Positions 50,032 to 61,702 of a stretch of 64,000 nt of DNA are shown in pieces. Location: positions 2,480,001 to 2,544,000 of the forward strand of contig JAQOTA010000060.1 of assembly GCA_029532415.1 (NCBI GenBank). The letters run 5' to 3'. This DNA comes from Marasmius tenuissimus (Eukaryota; Basidiomycota; Agaricomycetes; Agaricales; Marasmiaceae). The notes under the pieces were generated by a model, which was given only the letters and a program-made list of their open reading frames with translations, searched no databases and was not told the origin of the DNA. Position 1 is the stretch's first letter. Every line of letters begins with the position of its first letter. The position numbers were made by a program, and so were the translations under genes.

Positions 50032-51334
50032 CTACGTCTTTTTGGCAAAGAATGTAGAGAGCTTCGCCATTCCGTTCGTGTTAGCTTTTTTGAGCTTCTC
50101 GACACCGGATGAGGCTTTGGCGGCACCCTTTTTGCGCTTATCACCTGTGCCTTCCTTTTTGACCTTCTTATTGCCAGCTGCAGGTACATCGACACACATC
50201 CTCTCGTTCTCCAGCCTCTGCAGATACTCGTCCAGCTTTGCAAAGTCATAAGATGCGAGCAACAAAGTACGAAAGTCGGGCGTTAGATACTGCGAAACTA
50301 AGTCGCACGCTGACTTCATGCGTCCCACTGTTCAAGTGACATGGTCAAGAGAGGGTCAAAATAGGACATACAACCACATACTTTCGAGTATATCCTCTTT
50401 CTCATCCTCCATGAGACCGTCTTTCGCGAGGTTTCGGGTGAGGATGCGCGACGAATCAATCACCTCAGGCTTCGACAATCGTTCAACCTTTTGCCGCAGG
50501 TATGCAACTGCTTTCTCTTGTGAGAATCGGTAGACGACGATTTCGGAGCCAACGCCTAAGGTGTCGTGAGCATGGTGAATACAACCACGGCGAGCTACGT
50601 ACGTTCGACCTCGCATATTCGATCCAACGCGTCCTTACAGCACCGCAAAGAAGTGAACCTCTGAACGTCTTTCGAGAGTACGTGTAATGATGGCTCTTTG
50701 GACGCCGAAGATACTTCCAACTTTAATGCCAGGTCTTCAAAGATATCGTCGGCTGGCCTGAACTGGGATATTTGGTCCTAGGGAGCCCGGGTTTTCGCGT
50801 GTTTCTTTCTAGATAGCTAATTTCATACCTTCGGAAGGCATCGCAGCATGTGTATAAGCAAGAACACAGGGTCGACTGGTGCAAGAAACGTCAGCTTTCC
50901 GTCTGAATGAGTTTTGTGTGAGTTCCAGAATTTCATTATAGAACATATGATTACACACCAGAGACAACTTCGTCTCCAACGAACCATGACCTGGGGTTCG
51001 GAGGTGTTACTTGTTGGATCTCCAATACACAATCTGCTTCAGGGTCCAATCCATCATCTCCGTCTTGTCGAGGCGCGTGCTTCGAGGGTAGGAATAACGT
51101 AGGCACACCTGTGCAAGATCCAATCACATAAGAAGAACCCAAAATGGTAGTAGAGACGAGATACCGGTTCGAGGATGTGGAAGTCGTACGAAATTCATGG
51201 GGGTGCGAGGAGGGCTTGAGGGTCCCAAAGACAACACATCCCAAAGATCTGAGAAGGTAATTGAGTATCCCTGAAATGAGTATCTGCGGAAACCAACGCT
51301 CACCATTTGGTAGAAGGGCAATGTGAGTGGACAT
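50032..51334 (-). CDS. Ribonuclease H2 subunit B
   Basis: A non-catalytic subunit of RNase H2, which removes ribonucleotides from DNA and RNA from hybrids, in the nucleus. The start at 51334 (MSTHIALLPNGYS) leads through the family landmarks RLPHPRTGVPTLFLP, LEIQQVTPPNPRSWFVG, and DGKLTFLAPVDPVFLLIHMLRCLP. The helical C-terminal part includes ICEVRRVGSEIVVYRFSQEKAVAYLRQKVERL and the tail LSTFFAKKT at 50032, which resembles a PCNA-binding (PIP-type) motif. About six short introns, with conserved phases. Divergent from SNAPC3 with only 104 bases between start codons. Confidence 0.87.
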
Positions 51335-51438
51335 CGTTTGGTGTGCAGAAGACAATGATTGTTGACTGTGAAGGGTAAAGCGTGTACGCGTTGTTGATGA
51401 TTGTTGTGACAAACTATTTCTTGGCTTTGCCTTTTCCC

Positions 51439-52860
51439 ATGAACGCACGGCTCGCGTACTCACTGAACTCCCAGTTCGGACCATCCTCAAAACCAATCGA
51501 CATAGCAAAGTTTATCGAGGATGCGACAAAGGCCATAGCCTCTGCACAAGTACCCTCGGAGGAATCAGAGGATTCACTCGCTGCCTTGAATGAGGAATGC
51601 AGGCACGTTCGTTCTGCTCTTGCCCGTCGTTTCCCTAACCTATCGACGCAGCGTTGACGATATTCGGTCATCAATCCTAGATGTCTGGAATGACACGCGA
51701 AAGTCTTCATACATCTTAAAGGACCACGAAACCACAGTGACCACCATGTACGGCAATTCGAAGTCCGCACGACCTCGTAAGAAAAGCGGCAACGAATTTC
51801 CTTCGAATGCAGAGTGCCAGGCAGAAATCCAGGCGAGGGTCGACAGTCTGAAGCTGCGCAGCTGGAAGTGAGTACAACTGTAGTTTGCAGTGTTCTCAGT
51901 TCGACTGAATGCGATAGACTGCCCATTGAAGCTTCCTTGTTCATTCGTGCACCGAAGAACTCGGACCACAATATTTACGCCGAGGTGGTAGGTAGAACTC
52001 TACCTCCTTCCAAACCGCTCTCAAAGTTTTCAATAGAAAAGGAGCACAGATGACGAGGCGTTACCGTCGGAAGACCCTCAAGCTCTGATCACGTATAGCG
52101 TCTATAACAAGCTCCCGTGGCGGCCCAGCTTCGTATCCCGGAGTTCACAGCACTGTATTATGTCCTCTCAAACTCTCGGTGACCTTTTTGAGGCCATACC
52201 GTGCCCTTCGAATGAACTACCTGCAGAGAAACACGAAGATTCTCGTGTGGTCGGATACGACACCAGCAAGCGAATGGAGGGTACTCATGGAACTGTTATC
52301 TGCATAAATGGCCTCGTCTACGGAGATGGCATGAGCGAGACTGATTATGCGTCGTAAGAAGCCCTCGATTTTGAAAAGGAAAGTTTCCTCACCAGGTTTT
52401 GCAGGAAACTCTTACAACACGCGCAGACCTTCAAGTCATCGGTTGAGCTCAAGCGTGCTCCAAACACCATGGACGATACTCTTCTGCAAACTCTGTCCTT
52501 GACAGTCAGTGAACCGTATTGGCTGCTACACGAAGGCAACTGTGAACACTACGTGGTGATCGACAGTATCAGGTATGTTGACCATAGCATTATACAACCT
52601 CTTCTTCTGACCTTCTGTTCAGGCTGAGGCACAGCTCCGATCCCTCCGTTGGGTATCCTCTTACGCTGCGCCGAGAACCTACCGTTCTGGAGACGTGCGC
52701 AGCCTGCTCTAAAGCACCAGCTGTTTGGGCTATTGTTGGAGATGTGAGACTGGGAGAAAGTCCATGTTTTCTCTGCGAATGGTGCTGGACAACAATGGGC
52801 GAATCCTCCGAAAGTAACATTGTTGTTGTACCTCTACTCAAGCATGAACTTGGATGGTGA
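51439..52860 (+). CDS. SNAPC3: snRNA-activating complex subunit 3-like (SNAP50 zinc-finger)
   Basis: A subunit of the complex that promotes transcription of spliceosomal snRNA genes. The C-terminal family signature is clear: LHEGNCEHYVVIDSIR, GYPLTLRREPTVLETCAACSK, and ESPCFLCEWCW, a cysteine-rich zinc-binding region. The N-terminal part is alpha-helical (MNARLAYSLNSQFGPSS, from the ATG at 51439). The middle exons (AEVVDDEALPSEDPQALIT and SSQTLGDLFEAIPC) join in phase using a GTAGAA donor; the first intron fits only with a GC donor (about 51601-51649). It shares a very short divergent promoter with the RNase H2B gene and is followed by tRNA-Lys 66 bases after the stop. Confidence 0.85.
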
Positions 52861-52926
52861 TTACCTAGACCGGTAAAGATGAGGGTTTGGCGGCTAATAT
52901 TCGGTGTTATTTTTATATTTCTCAAC

Positions 52927-53025
52927 GCCCGCCTAGCTCAATCGGATAGAGCGTCAGACTTTTAAGAAGTCCTTTGGTGGGCAATAATAATCTGAAGGCT
53001 GCGAGTTCGACCCTCGCGGTGGGCT
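52927..53025 (+). tRNA. tRNA-Lys (UUU) with a 25-nt intron
   Basis: The acceptor stem pairs GCCCGCC (52927-52933) with GGTGGGC (53018-53024). The D-arm is GCTC/GAGC, the anticodon stem TCAGA/TCTGA, and the loop reads C-T-TTT-A-A after removing an intron at 52965-52989, between positions 37 and 38. The T-arm GCGAG-TTCGACC-CTCGC is perfect. A T6 tract at 53033-53038 is a fit for a Pol III terminator. The discriminator base is T. Confidence 0.93.
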
Positions 53026-53032
53026 AATGTCG

Positions 53033-53038
53033 TTTTTT
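53033..53038 (+). terminator. Pol III terminator (T6)
   Basis: Run of six T residues eight bases after the tRNA 3' end, the usual stop signal for RNA polymerase III. Confidence 0.75.
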
Positions 53039-53203
53039 GTTCTATCAAAAAGCAAATATATTTTCTGCAATAAAATGCAATTCACGCTCGATTGCAAGGT
53101 TGAAGGCCTTTGGACGGGATGCAACTTTGAACTGGGTACCCGTAAGCGTCAGAGCCCGTCATGAATTTGCACATGCGCTTGGGCGCTTACTATAAATCAA
53201 ATC

Positions 53204-55834
53204 ATGTCGCTCACCGCGACCACGGACTCCAGCCTCACAAGCTTGGAGGAATACGACGACCTCACGGCCTGGATCAACGACATACTCACGCCTTCTCAAA
53301 GTAATGAATCTCAAGAGAAATCTCCCGACGCTCTCGAAAATCTCTCTCAGCTCGACCAACAAATTACTCATCTCATCGCATCCCTTGACATTGCTTGTGA
53401 GGACACGTCGTCTCAGCTCGAACGCATAATCGACGACGTTTCACGCGGTGTACCTCGTCTCACATACGATCTCCACTTCATAAAGGACGGCGCGCTTACT
53501 CTCCAAACTTCGCTCAATGTTGTACACGAACGATCCAGAGGAGCCATTCCCAAGGAAACTAACGAAGCCCTGGAGCAGTTGAAGCGGCTGGATACAATCA
53601 AAGGACACATGGAGGCAGCTAGAGAGGTTTTGAGAGAGGCAGAGAGCTGGAGCACACTGGAGATGGAGGTCACATCCTACTTGACAGAACAGAACTATGC
53701 CAAAGCTGCTGCAAGGCTATCGGAGGCCAACAAGAGCATGGTTGTATTCCAAAATACTCCAGAATACGATCCACGCAGAACATTGTTGGTCAACCTGCAG
53801 AACCAGCTGGAAGCCTCTCTCAGCTCGGCCTTAGTTGCTGCTATCAACGAGCAGGATATGAATACCTGCCGAAACTTCTTCTCGATATTCTCCAATATCC
53901 AACGAGAACAGGAATTCCGGAATTACTACAATGGGTCGCGGAGAGCATCCATAGTATCGGTGTGGGAACAGGCGCAACTGTCGGATTGTGGCGGCGCAGA
54001 CACGACGAACGGGCAGGGCCAAACATTCAGTGAATTCCTCACCAGGTTCTACGCTGCCATGTTGACGCTCCTCAACCAGGAGAGGATCTCTATACCTTCC
54101 ATATTTCCCGACCCAGCACTATCACTGTCCTCTCTCATGTCATCCATCTTCTCCTCCCTCCATCCAACCTTCTCCCAACGACTCGAGTCGATATTCTCTC
54201 ATTATGGGGATTCAGCCCTCAAAGAGCTAATCAATGTCTTCCGCATCACGGAGGACTTCGCGGGCGATGTCGACAAGATCATGCAAAAGATCCACTTTTC
54301 CGTCGCGTCACCCCCCGCCGATACGAACGATGCCCCGCCTACGACCCCCATCACTCCATCACATTCTGGGCACAGCAGGAGGCGCTCGATGAGAATGTCC
54401 GTGTCGTTCCGCTCTGGGGCAACAAGGTCGACGTCCGGCGGAATACCAAAGATCGCCAACGTCCTGGACGGATTGGATTGGGATCAGGAATTATTCCAAC
54501 CATTCCTCGAATATCAGGTGGACTATATCACTCTCGAGCGTCGTCTGTTGGACGACAGCTTGCGTGAGATCATCTCCAGTGAGGGCTCGGAGAGGTTTGC
54601 TACCCAGGATCAAGCTCGCATGATTCGTGAGCGAGCTATCGACATCTTCAGCGCGGCCGAGCAGAGCTTGACAAGGTATACTGCCTTTACCCATGGTTAT
54701 GGCGCCCTCGGTGTAGTGCAAGCTCTCGACGGGTTTCTCAAATCCTTCGTCGATATGTGGACGGCCGATATCAGTTATACATCTGCTTCGGAAACGTCCA
54801 TGCAAGCTTCGGAAGACTTGTCGGGACTCGATTACACTTCGGAGGACTGGACAAAGTTCCAGACTACCTTGCATCTGCTAGGTTCAGCTAGGAACATCTT
54901 CGAGAGGATGTCTTCTTTCGAGATCAAACTGCGCTCGCAGTTGTCTCAGACTTCGCTGAAGTTCAAGATGTACCACGGGGACCCAACAAACTTTCCTTTG
55001 ACGCCATCCAAAGGTGTTGGTCAGCTACTTGAGCAGTCCACGCTCAACTCGGCTGAACTTCACGCGTTGCTTGAACGAGTGGATTCCGATGTTCGCCATC
55101 CAGGAGATGCACTGTTACTGACAGAAGCTCGAACAGCGGTCTTTGGTTTTGCCAGGGCATGCCAGGTATCCCTCGAAACCACAATATCCTCTCCCCTCCG
55201 AAAATCCCTCGATTCGTATGCGTCCTCCTCATGGATGGTCCAATCAGACGCGAAAACAAAAGCATCACACGAACTCCACGTCCCAACATTCTCACTTTCG
55301 CCCAGCGACACCATATCGCGCGTGACAGAGGGCCTTCTCAACCTTCCCCAGGTGTTTGAGCTTCACGGCGACGACGATGCGTTGGCGTTCTCTCTACACA
55401 CGCTTCCAAACGTCGACCCCGAAGTTCTCAAAAACTATCCCGCACAAGACGTCCCTGTTCCGGACGTAGTCTCACAGAGCAGTAACCCGCGTCGACAGTC
55501 ATTCATCATACCCAATCCCAAACCTCAGGCCATCGACCCCGACACCATATCTTCGGCCTGGCTGTCGTCCATCGGACAGTCACTGCTGACCCATCTGACA
55601 TCTGATGTTCTACCTCAGATCAAGCGGTTGTCCACGTCTGGTACGGCACAGTTGTCGACTGATTTGAGTTACTTGTCAAACGTTGCACGGTCGCTGAATC
55701 TCGAACATGTTGAACTGGAGAAGTGGAAGGAGTATGTAGACCTGGATGATGCCTCGGGGGTAGCGAGGATCACAAGTAGTGGTACAGGTGACTATGTTTT
55801 GGAACAGGTGGCAAGGATGAGAGGCTGGCATTAG
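53204..55834 (+). CDS. COG7: Conserved oligomeric Golgi complex subunit 7
   Basis: A tethering subunit of the COG complex that acts in retrograde transport within the Golgi. One uninterrupted frame of 876 residues. The N-terminus has the family signature DDLTAWINDIL followed by long coiled-coil helices (QLDQQITHLIASLDIACEDTSSQLERII, RSRGAIPKETNEALEQLKRLDTIKGHMEAAREVLREAE). The rest is helical, with a Ser/Arg/Pro-rich loop (GHSRRRSMRMSVSFRSG) in the middle. The start ATG at 53204 is the first in frame. An intron-free gene of this length is unusual next to its intron-rich neighbours. Confidence 0.88.
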   Translation: MSLTATTDSSLTSLEEYDDLTAWINDILTPSQSNESQEKSPDALENLSQLDQQITHLIASLDIACEDTSSQLERIIDDVSRGVPRLTYDLHFIKDGALTLQTSLNVVHERSRGAIPKETNEALEQLKRLDTIKGHMEAAREVLREAESWSTLEMEVTSYLTEQNYAKAAARLSEANKSMVVFQNTPEYDPRRTLLVNLQNQLEASLSSALVAAINEQDMNTCRNFFSIFSNIQREQEFRNYYNGSRRASIVSVWEQAQLSDCGGADTTNGQGQTFSEFLTRFYAAMLTLLNQERISIPSIFPDPALSLSSLMSSIFSSLHPTFSQRLESIFSHYGDSALKELINVFRITEDFAGDVDKIMQKIHFSVASPPADTNDAPPTTPITPSHSGHSRRRSMRMSVSFRSGATRSTSGGIPKIANVLDGLDWDQELFQPFLEYQVDYITLERRLLDDSLREIISSEGSERFATQDQARMIRERAIDIFSAAEQSLTRYTAFTHGYGALGVVQALDGFLKSFVDMWTADISYTSASETSMQASEDLSGLDYTSEDWTKFQTTLHLLGSARNIFERMSSFEIKLRSQLSQTSLKFKMYHGDPTNFPLTPSKGVGQLLEQSTLNSAELHALLERVDSDVRHPGDALLLTEARTAVFGFARACQVSLETTISSPLRKSLDSYASSSWMVQSDAKTKASHELHVPTFSLSPSDTISRVTEGLLNLPQVFELHGDDDALAFSLHTLPNVDPEVLKNYPAQDVPVPDVVSQSSNPRRQSFIIPNPKPQAIDPDTISSAWLSSIGQSLLTHLTSDVLPQIKRLSTSGTAQLSTDLSYLSNVARSLNLEHVELEKWKEYVDLDDASGVARITSSGTGDYVLEQVARMRGWH

Positions 55835-56104
55835 GACTTCGTATATACACTGAATTTATATGATACTCTCCTGCTCGTGATATTCAAATGGAGTACAACA
55901 ATCACTCGCATATTTGAAGACAAGAAGTTGAGGTATATTGTGGTTCAATCAAGCAATTTGGAAGCTACATACTTTCTACATCAAAAAATACAGAGGAACA
56001 CAAGAAAATAATGTTAATATCGACAACAGAAGGAGTAAGCTCAACGAAACGAAACAAGGAGAGCACAAGAGATACGGAACATAGGAACACTACCCAGTAG
56101 TATG
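55835..56104. other. Spacer between convergent genes
   Basis: About 270 bases of AT-rich 3' flank between COG7 and CHD1. Nothing recognised. Confidence 0.5.
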
Positions 56105-59100
56105 CTACCGTCCGTGAGATTTGCCGTTCGTCCGACTTGGTCCTGCATGAGAGCCATTGGTCTTCGCACTTGAACCGCTGAGTCGTGGTTTTTTCATCGA
56201 TTCTGCACTCGCTCTGTTGTTCGGTGCAGCTTCTTTCATCACCATCTTCGCATGAATTTCCTCTAATTTCGAGGCTTTAACCTTCTTCGGCCAGAAGAGC
56301 GTCACAAATCTGTGGACAGTAGCTCAACTTCAGTGGTTCACCGGCGTGAAGAAGGTCACTTACGTCCACAAATGCCGTCTCCAGCGTTCTCGATCTTCAC
56401 CCGCTGCTTGTTTGGCCTGGAGGACAGCCTCGATGCGACGGCCAATCGCAGCCAGCGAGTCCTTGAGAATTGCAACCTTGTCGTCTCTTGGCATGTCCTC
56501 GCCGGACAATTTGAGTTGTTTCAGCTGTTTCTTGACTGGCCGCAACTCTTCTTTGGTAGAACCTTCATCCATTGACGGACTGGAGGGAGATAGTCAGAAC
56601 CGGCGTGCTTGCGAGAAATGATGTTTTTACCATTCATCCGAGGATTCAGAGTCAGTGAACGTGGGTGTCGGTCGCCGCTTTCGTTTGCGAGAACTGGGAT
56701 CATCGACAGAAGCCACAGCTTCCATCTCAGCCCGCCGTCGGATGCTGCTGACATGAGAAGACGAGGCAGCGGGAAGAGGGGGTGATGTCGACCTCTTGTA
56801 GCTTTTACTGTGACGTGAGGATGGCTGGTGGTCTTTCGTGATAGCGCTCTCGTACGATTTGACCTTCTCATCATGTTCCCGTAGTAAGCCTAACAGGAAA
56901 TCGCCTCTCCTCACCAGGTGAATGGCGTTCGGTATAGGGCGGCTCGCAGAATCCTCTCCTTTCTTCCCTTCTTCAAGGAAGAACTTGCCGTCGAGGCCAA
57001 GCTTATCATCCTTCTGCATCTGCTCCCAGTTGCCGAATCCGTAGAGGTAGGCCCCCACAAGCAACATTGCGTCATCCTGAGGACCCCATCGCCCCGACCA
57101 GTTGAGAGTCGGACGGATATTCTCGACCGGTATCGACCATTTGTAGACATCTTCAAGTTGCGAAAGAGTTTCGTACAATATACGGAGATCAGTATTCCGC
57201 GAGAGGACCGTTTCGGCGTTGACGTTGTTGACGCCTCGACAAGTGACTAATATGGCTTTGCTCTTCTGTGCGTTGCTGAGAGTTTCGCCTTGCGCCTGCT
57301 TGGATCGCTTCTGGTCCTCATGCTCTCTGACTGCCTTGGCGCATATATCAATGATCTCGTCCGCAACGTCGAGAATCATCGCCCTGTTCTTGTCTTGCAG
57401 TTTGGCCTCGGTGACCTATCACGATAAACACAGTTAATCTAACAGAAGGAACACTTCATTACTGAAACTCACAATGACATCGTATCGTTGCCGGATGTCT
57501 CCCCACCGCTGCATACTTCGAATGAGCACGCGGACGTCACGCTCCTTCAACTCCATAGCCTTTTGACTCGCCGACTTCCTCTGCACAGTAGGTGCCTTCG
57601 CTTTCTTGGGCGCTGATGGAGCTTGAGGCTGATCCACATCCATGCCCTCATACGAAACAGGTGCCGTATTCCGCTTCCGATCCCGCAACTCTTCCGCAGC
57701 CTCCTCAGCCTTTCTCTTATCCTCTTCCTTGTCAAATTTTTGCCGTTCTTCTAGCGGTATAATGTCTTCCCAGTTCATGTCGTTCTTGACATCGCTAACA
57801 GCGGCAAACTGAGCCAAGAAACCTTCACCTCCCAGAGAGGTTCCACCATCGCCCCCTTCCATTGTTGTCTCGTGGTCTTCAGCACGAGTCAAGATCTCGT
57901 CAAGATCCATCTCGTCGAGTTTCTGGCTTTGCTGCTTGTCGTCCTTGTCGAACCTGGATTCGATCGCGAATCAGACGTACAGTATCACGAGCCGTAATAG
58001 GTAGACGCTCACATCTTTTGGGCACCATACTTAAGGACAGCGGTCAGTTCGTCCTTGCTCAGATTGTCAGGCTTGACCGCCTCTTTCATTTGATTGGCCT
58101 TGGAGCTCAGATGTGCTTGAGAAGTGTCCATCTGGTTGATGACTGGGGGAAATGTAATCGTCAGGACACGAATACAAGAGAGATTCTCAACCGCCGACTT
58201 ACTGGCGTACTCCAACACCATCTTCTTCTTTGCACGTTCGAGTACATCCTCTTCCATCGTGTCTTTGCTAACGAAGCGGTAAACGCTGACGTGCGATTTC
58301 TGGCCAATACGGTGTGCCCGAGCCATTGCCTGCAGATCATTCTGAGGATTCCAATCACTCTACAATTGAGTTCGTTAGATCAAGCTTAAGGTAACCAACG
58401 ATCGAACCCACATCGAAGATGATCACAGTATCCGCCGTCTCCAAGTTGATACCCAAACCTCCTGCTCTTGTCGACAACAGGAATGCAAAGTCTGGCGAGT
58501 TGGGCATGTTGAAGTGCGCGATCGACTTCTTCCTCTCATCGGACGATACCATGCCGTCCAATCGCTGGTGTCGATAACCACGGAGCGAGAGGTAGTCGCT
58601 CATAATGTCGAGCATACGGACCATTTGGCTGAAGATAAGGACTCGGTGGCCGTCCGTTCGTAGACGAGCAAGAAGTTTGTCCAGTAGCACCATTTTACCA
58701 CTATTCATGACGAGGCCCTTGAGCGTCTCGTCGTCAGTGGTGGCGTGGGGTTCTGCGCCGTCAAAAAGATAGGGATGGTTGGCAGCCTTCTTGAGTTCCA
58801 TGGCTATAGGGTATCTGTTCAGCAATGCACTATTGCAAAGATGCAGCATATAACATACCAATGTTCAGCAGACTGATGTTCTGGTTCCCGTGCGCACTTT
58901 TGACCAGGGCTTGGAAATTCTGTTATTATCAGGCCGGTTCAGAAGGGAGCTGAAGAGGCAATATGAGGCGAATGCTCACCTTGGTCAAGATGTTCTTGTA
59001 GAAATGGGTCTGGAGGCCACTCATTTCTACCCGCAGGATCCGTTCGCTCTTTGTAGGCAACGACTTCAGCACATCCCGCTTCAGCCGACGAAGCATTAGG

Positions 59101-61321
59101 GACTCCAATTGTTCGTGGAGCTCCTTTATTTTCGCCTCATGGTCGGCATCGTTCAGATCGAACTCGTTAGTGAGTGCAACTGCGTAGACACAGGAAACGT
59201 TGGGTTATATGCGAGTGGAGATTGATGCGGGAAAACTTACACTTTTCAGGCATTAAGAAGTGCATCAACGATAAAAGCTCTATAAGAGATGTAACAGATC
59301 GTCGGCTGGGGCGTAGGGCACTGGAAGGCAAAACACGCACCTTTGACGTTGTTCTGCAGCGGAGTACCGGTAATCAACAACTTGGACGCAGCCGTGAAGG
59401 TGCGCAATGCCTCGTAGAGCTGGCTTTCAGAATTCTTGAGACGGTGCGCCTTTGAAACAGTGTCAACTCCACGGTTTTAAGCTTTGCACGATAAACATAC
59501 CTCATCGACAGCGAGAGCTTGCCACTTGATGTCACATAGTTCCTTGGCATCGCGAAGCACCAACTCATAGGTCGTCAACAACACGTTCATCTTGATCTTC
59601 TTGTTGGACTCGCCAAACTCGTACCGCCTGATGACTTCGCGAGCACCAGCGGTTCCGATGTATGTGATGACATTCATATCGGGGGCCCAAAGCGCAAACT
59701 GAGACTGCCAGGCTGTGATTGTCGACAGCGGTACGATGACGAGGAACGGACCATACTGATGCATCTTGTGGAAAAGATACGAAAGGAAGGCGACAGTTTG
59801 GACGGTCTGAATGTATACGTGTTAGTCCAGTAGAGCAAAATCGAGCTGAACACACACCTTTCCAAGACCCATCTCATCCGCCAGAATGCCATTCTCTCCC
59901 TTGCACCACAAGTACGCAAGCCAGTTCAGTCCAGTGAGCTGGAAGTCCTTGAGCTCGCCACCTGTTGCCGCTATCCACTCCGGATCCTCTTTAATCTTCT
60001 CAAATTTGGGCCTGTTGTTTCTCGAGTAGTTGTCACTCTTGTAGGGGAACTTGGCCTCAATCTCTCGCTGACGGTAAGCCTCTATCTCAGGCATTGCGAT
60101 CGGATTGACGTCCTTTTGGGTTTCCCAGGTACAGTGGTCATAGTTGAGGCCAGTCCACTTGCAGAAGTACTCATCGACCGGGGAGCCATCCTGATCTTCT
60201 GCCTCCCTATGTGCGACAATTCGCTCAACCGTTTTGAAGGTCTCAAGATCCTCTTTCTCGCGTTCCTTGTCCAAAAGTAAGGCCTCTTGTTCTTCCTGAG
60301 ATATACCACGTGCATGAAGCTTCGACTGCCATAGTTTGTAAGTTTTGATGTAGTTGTCGACACGTTTCAAGCCTCTGAAGCGTTTCAAAAACTCGTACGT
60401 TTCGTCGGTGTTGTGAAGGTGGGAAAAGTTCTTCCACTTGATATGGAACCTCTACACGCGCACACACACGGGTAAACCAAGGCCCTTGAGTGTAAATTGA
60501 TGACTTACTATGTTGTCGAACCAAACATCCTCTGGGTCGTTCTCGCGACCCTCGTCACGACTGTGACTGAGCACTGCTTCAATCTCATCCTCTTCTTGGT
60601 ATTGTTGAACCTGCACTGCCGGGTAATAAACGTCTCCACCGACCTCCTCTTCAAACTGTTCGAAATCTTGAACATCGTCGATGTAATTGGGTATTTTGCC
60701 GCCTCTGCTGGAGACACGGATTTCATCGTACTGAGTTCTTGACTTCTTCTTCTTTTTGGACCGAGCACCATAGTCCGAGTCGGAATCTGAAGAAGCGTGT
60801 CGGGTGGTCGACACTGTCGAACATGATGAGGACGCGGGAAAAAAACAGATCGTCAAAGATGGACAGGACATACCCCGGGGACGAGGAGCAGACAAAGTAG
60901 GTGTTTTCTTCTTCTTTACTGCCTTCTTTCGAGGTCGCGATTCGCCTCCATATGTACCATCCTCCTCATCGTCGTCATCCTCATCGTCGTCGTCGGCCTC
61001 TGCATGGTCATCATAACCCTATAAAAACGAGTAAGGATCGATTGAGGACTATATGTTGCAGAAAACAATGCGCACCGAGTCTTCGTCGTCCTGACCGTAG
61101 CGCGTCAGTAAGATATCGGTGAACAGAAAATAGAAGCAACATACTGAGCCTTGTCTGCTATGGTGATATGAAGTGGGTTGTGGACGATGTGTAAGTTGTA
61201 CGAGCTCGTCGTCATCTGAACCGTCGGCGTCGCGGTCCTGAGAGGTATGTCTGGCATTGTCGTCGTCGACGAGCATATGGTCATCATCGTCTGAATTATA
61301 GTCAATATTTAGATGTGACAT
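56105..61321 (-). CDS. CHD1: Chromodomain helicase DNA-binding protein, CHD1
   Basis: A nucleosome-spacing remodeller that binds H3K4me3 and follows RNA polymerase II. The start at 61321 ([22 protein letters not shown]) opens an acidic N-terminus with long E/D and K runs. Tandem chromodomains follow ([22 protein letters not shown]; then [16 protein letters not shown]). The SNF2 ATPase has [12 protein letters not shown] (Walker A), LAVDEAHRLKN (DEAH), and [10 protein letters not shown]; the helicase C-lobe has [56 protein letters not shown]. The DNA-binding SANT/SLIDE region ([40 protein letters not shown]) is followed by a CHCT-type helical tail ([21 protein letters not shown]). It ends NGKSHGR at 56105. 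About 1,440 residues, near the family's usual size. Confidence 0.95.
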
Positions 61322-61702
61322 TATAGAGGGGAGGGGGGGGGGAGGGGAGGGCTTGAGAACGGGGTAGATGATGACGGGGGGAGGAAGAGCGATGGGGACG
61401 GGGGGCAGAGAGTGACGGGTGACCTGTTGAGGACATCGCCAACGGACGGCGAGGAACGGCCAGCCGTTGGGCAGCCGGCTGCAGCATCGTCGTCATCGGC
61501 TTCATCGCCGGCGCCGGGGCTCGACTTGTGACAACAATGGAGGCTCGTGGCCGCGGGCGACAACGTTCCCACACGTTGCATCTTTCATCACAACCATCAT
61601 CATCCCAAAACGATCCAAAGCCTTCAAAAGGCGACGTGCACGGTCACCGGTCAGCAGTCAACAAGGTCGTCCCTGTCGTTCTCGACCTTACCCTGGATCA
61701 CC
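61322..61702. other. Divergent promoter of CHD1 and TFB4
   Basis: About 380 bases between divergent starts, with a G-rich/C-rich tract at 61328-61400. A plus-strand frame without its own ATG extends upstream of the TFB4 start, but the ATG at 61703 begins the conserved region. Confidence 0.55.
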
